Assembly (NCBI GenBank): GCA_001796495.1
Contig: MGMR01000099.1
Span: 1-8,730 of the forward strand
Reading direction: 5' to 3'
Length of the DNA: 8,730 bases
Source: Chloroflexi bacterium RBG_13_51_18
Lineage (GTDB): Bacteria; Chloroflexota; Dehalococcoidia; Dehalococcoidales; RBG-16-60-22
Shown here piece by piece: positions 6,708-8,730 of this stretch. A program made the position numbers and the translations under genes. How positions within the stretch are numbered: the stretch's first letter is position 1; each line of letters opens with the position of its first letter. The notes below the pieces were generated by a model, which was not told the DNA's origin, ran no database searches, and was given only the letters and a program-made list of their open reading frames with translations.

Positions 6708-6816
6708 AAAAGACAAGTTACTTATACGGCAAGGAGAATCATGGTTGCCGGCGGACGTGGTATCTGTTAACATATCCCTAATAACGGAGGAAATACCGTA
6801 ATACCGGGGTTAAAAT
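6708..6816 (+). other. URO-D to dppD gap with two unused Shine-Dalgarno sequences and a 9-codon reading
   Basis: AAGGAG (6731-6736) precedes ATG at 6741, which opens a reading of nine codons (MVAGGRGIC) to TAA at 6768-6770. The 4-nt spacer is short. A second GGAGG (6786-6790) has no start codon at normal distance; the dppD ATG is 26 nt away. No T-tailed hairpin is seen, so transcription probably runs on into dppD. The tiny reading could be a leader peptide or a decayed gene end. Confidence 0.3.
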
Positions 6817-7806
6817 ATGACAGAGCTGCTAAAAGTTAATAACCTGGTAACGCAGTTTAAAACGGAGGGCGGCATTGTTAAAGCCGTTGATGATGTTTCC
6901 TATTACATAGATGAGCAGGAAATAATAGGGCTGGTGGGAGAAAGCGGCTGCGGCAAGTCGGTCAGCCAGCTATCGGTGATGCAGCTTATCAGCGCCCCGG
7001 GCGAGATTACCGGCGGCGAAGTCATCTTCGAGGGGCAGAATCTCCTTAAGTATAAGCAGCACAGCCCGCAGATGCGTTCTATCAGGGGCGCCAAGATAGC
7101 CATGATTTTTCAGGAGCCGATGACCTCATTAAATCCGGTATTGACTATCGGCCAGCAGCTGATGGAAATGCTGGTACTGCACCTCAAGATGAATAACGAA
7201 GCCGCCCGCAAAAGGGCTATCGAGCTTTTAGGGATGGTCGGTATTCCTGCGGGGGAAAGGCGCATTGATGACTATCCGCATAACTTCAGCGGCGGCATGC
7301 GGCAGCGGGTAATGATTGCCATGGGGCTTTCGTGCAATCCCAGGATACTTATCGCCGACGAGCCCACCACGGCGCTGGATGTGACTACCCAGGCGCAGCT
7401 CCTGGAAATGATGAAGGACATGGTGCAGCGATTCCGGGCGTCGCTGATTATCGTAACGCACAATCTGGGGGTTGTCGCCCGTTATGCCAGGAGGATTTAC
7501 ATCATGTATGCCGGCCGCATTGTCGAGTCCGGCACCACCAAGGACATCTTCAGCAAGCCACGCCATCCCTATACGATGGGCCTGCTGAAATGTATCCCCA
7601 GGCTCGATGAAGAAGAAGGCAGAAAGCTTGTGCCTATCGAAGGCCTGCCACCCAATCTTATCAACATGCCCCCGACCTGCGCGTTCCTGCCCAGGTGTTC
7701 CTGGAAAATAGACAGGTGTTTAAAAGACCCCTGGCCGGGGCTGACTTCCGTTGGCGATGACCATTTTATAAGGTGCTATGCTGAAACCGGGGATGTAAAG
7801 CAATGA
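6817..7806 (+). CDS. dppD: DppD-type ABC importer ATPase
   Basis: A 329-residue ATP-binding subunit that, with the DppF-type subunit, powers the importer. All nucleotide-binding motifs are intact: Walker A GESGCGKS (41-48), Q-loop Q99 in IFQEPMTSLNP, signature FSGGMRQR (157-164), Walker B ILIADEPTTALD with D181/E182, and H-loop H215. The C-terminal oligo_HPY domain includes PYTMGLLKCIPRL and four cysteines (288, 294, 301, 320) in the CxFxPRC pattern. In mycobacterial OppD this region holds an iron-sulfur cluster, so a [4Fe-4S] cluster is possible here. The ATG at 6817 is fixed by an in-frame stop just upstream (6811-6813). Its ribosome binding site is weak (GGGG, 7 nt spacer). The stop overlaps the next start by 4 nt (ATGA), implying coupled translation. 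It is on the opposite arm from its permeases. Confidence 0.95.
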   Translation: MTELLKVNNLVTQFKTEGGIVKAVDDVSYYIDEQEIIGLVGESGCGKSVSQLSVMQLISAPGEITGGEVIFEGQNLLKYKQHSPQMRSIRGAKIAMIFQEPMTSLNPVLTIGQQLMEMLVLHLKMNNEAARKRAIELLGMVGIPAGERRIDDYPHNFSGGMRQRVMIAMGLSCNPRILIADEPTTALDVTTQAQLLEMMKDMVQRFRASLIIVTHNLGVVARYARRIYIMYAGRIVESGTTKDIFSKPRHPYTMGLLKCIPRLDEEEGRKLVPIEGLPPNLINMPPTCAFLPRCSWKIDRCLKDPWPGLTSVGDDHFIRCYAETGDVKQ

Positions 7807-8730
7807 ACGAGAAAAGCGATAACGTAATTTTAGACGTATCCGACCTGAAGATGTACTTCCCCGTCATGCGGGGACTTTTACGCCGCAAGGTGGCCGATAT
7901 CAAGGCCGTCGATGGCGTCTCCTTCAATTTAAAGAAAGATGAGACGCTGGGGCTTGTAGGGGAGAGCGGCTGCGGCAAGACCACTATCGGACGGTGCGTA
8001 CTCGGCCTTTACCACGCCACCGGAGGCAAAATAATCTTTGAAGGCAAAGACCTGACCGGGATGTCCGAAAAGGAGTTGAGGAGAATCCGCAGGAAAATAG
8101 CTCTTATTTTCCAGGACCCTTATTCCTCACTGGACCCCCGGCAGAACGCCGGCGGCATTGTGGGCGAACCGCTGAAAATTCATCAAATGATGCTGAACAG
8201 GGGAGAGTATAAAGACAGGGTGGAGGAGCTATTCCGCACCGTTGGCCTGGACCCGTCGATGGCCAACCGTTTTCCACATGAATTTTCCGGGGGCCAGCGG
8301 CAGCGTATCGGGGTGGCGCGCGCCCTTGCCTGCGACCCATCGCTTATCATCTGTGACGAGCCTATCTCCGCGCTGGACGTTTCCATCCAGGCGCAGATAA
8401 TCAACCTGCTGGAAGAGCTACAGGACAGCGTCAAGGGGTTGAGTTATCTTTTTATTGCGCATGACCTTTCCGTGGTGCGTCACATCAGCAACCGCGTGGC
8501 GGTGATGTACCTGGGGCACATTATGGAAATATGCAAATCACGGGAACTGTATGATAACCCGCTTAATCCCTATACCAGAGCCCTGCTCTCTGCCATCCCT
8601 ATCGCCGACCCGTTTGTGGAAGAGACCAGGGAGCGCATTATTCTCAAGGGAGAGGTACCCTCCCCGCTGAATCCGCCTCCTGGTTGCCCCTTCCACCCGC
8701 GCTGCTTTATGGCCATACCGGAATGCAGCC
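7803..8730 (+). CDS. dppF: DppF-type ABC importer ATPase (3' end beyond window)
   Basis: 309 codons are open from the ATG at 7803 to the window edge with no stop, so the C-terminal end is missing. This is the second ATPase of the importer. Walker A is GESGCGKT (53-60), Q-loop Q104 in IFQDPYSSLDPR, signature FSGGQRQR (161-168), Walker B LIICDEPISALD with D185/E186, and H-loop H220 in IAHDLSVV. The DppF/OppF type, as opposed to DppD, is shown by the longer N-terminal loop before Walker A (VMRGLLRRKVADIKAVDGVS), by PYSSLDPR and by GGQRQR. The oligo_HPY tail shows C295, C301 and C308 in GCPFHPRC, parallel to the DppD cysteines. The start overlaps the dppD stop in ATGA. All catalytic residues are present, so the subunit should be active. 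Confidence 0.95.
   Translation, partial: MNEKSDNVILDVSDLKMYFPVMRGLLRRKVADIKAVDGVSFNLKKDETLGLVGESGCGKTTIGRCVLGLYHATGGKIIFEGKDLTGMSEKELRRIRRKIALIFQDPYSSLDPRQNAGGIVGEPLKIHQMMLNRGEYKDRVEELFRTVGLDPSMANRFPHEFSGGQRQRIGVARALACDPSLIICDEPISALDVSIQAQIINLLEELQDSVKGLSYLFIAHDLSVVRHISNRVAVMYLGHIMEICKSRELYDNPLNPYTRALLSAIPIADPFVEETRERIILKGEVPSPLNPPPGCPFHPRCFMAIPECS

Noticed and set aside
5946..6773. Long minus-strand open frame of 275 codons opposite the URO-D gene
   Set aside because: It lies almost wholly antisense to a well-supported URO-D-family gene, has no recognisable domain, and its His/Phe-rich content looks like a codon shadow.

Overview
This window looks like an accessory catabolic or transport locus of an anaerobic bacterium. 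Four features point that way: an AprA/FrdA-like flavoprotein, a divergent uroporphyrinogen-decarboxylase-fold (URO-D) protein, an IclR-type regulator, and a complete family-5 (dipeptide/oligopeptide/nickel type) ABC importer. GC content is close to 50% by eye and most genes have GGAG-type ribosome binding sites. The URO-D type, the flavoprotein type and the Gly-rich lipoprotein N-terminus remind me of Chloroflexota (Dehalococcoidia), Peptococcaceae or Desulfobacterota genomes. The sequence alone does not settle the phylum.

Layout. A divergent promoter region at about 5262-5375 separates two arms. The left arm is on the minus strand and reads, in transcription order, IclR regulator (5261-4431), solute-binding lipoprotein (4384-2837), DppB-type permease (2657-1698), DppC-type permease (1684-788) and a flavoprotein that runs off the left edge (712-1). 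The right arm is on the plus strand: URO-D-family protein (5376-6707), DppD-type ATPase (6817-7806) and DppF-type ATPase (7803 to the right edge, incomplete). No tRNA, rRNA, CRISPR array, insertion sequence or phage gene was seen.

How the genes fit together. The five importer parts are split between the arms: binding protein and permeases on one side, ATPases on the other. Each arm also carries one likely enzyme. A simple reading is that the importer brings in a small organic compound, the flavoprotein and the URO-D-like protein act on it, and the IclR protein senses it or a product. The substrate is unknown. The Dpp labels describe family, not proven peptide transport.

Points of most interest are: the URO-D-fold protein lacks the His-x-Cys and Cys zinc ligands of corrinoid methyltransferases; the IclR effector domain holds a cluster of five cysteines; the IclR gene seems to be transcribed from an extended -10 placed so that its mRNA would be leaderless; and the binding-protein/permease junction carries two tandem hairpins, the second followed by a T-tract, consistent with an attenuator that lowers permease expression.
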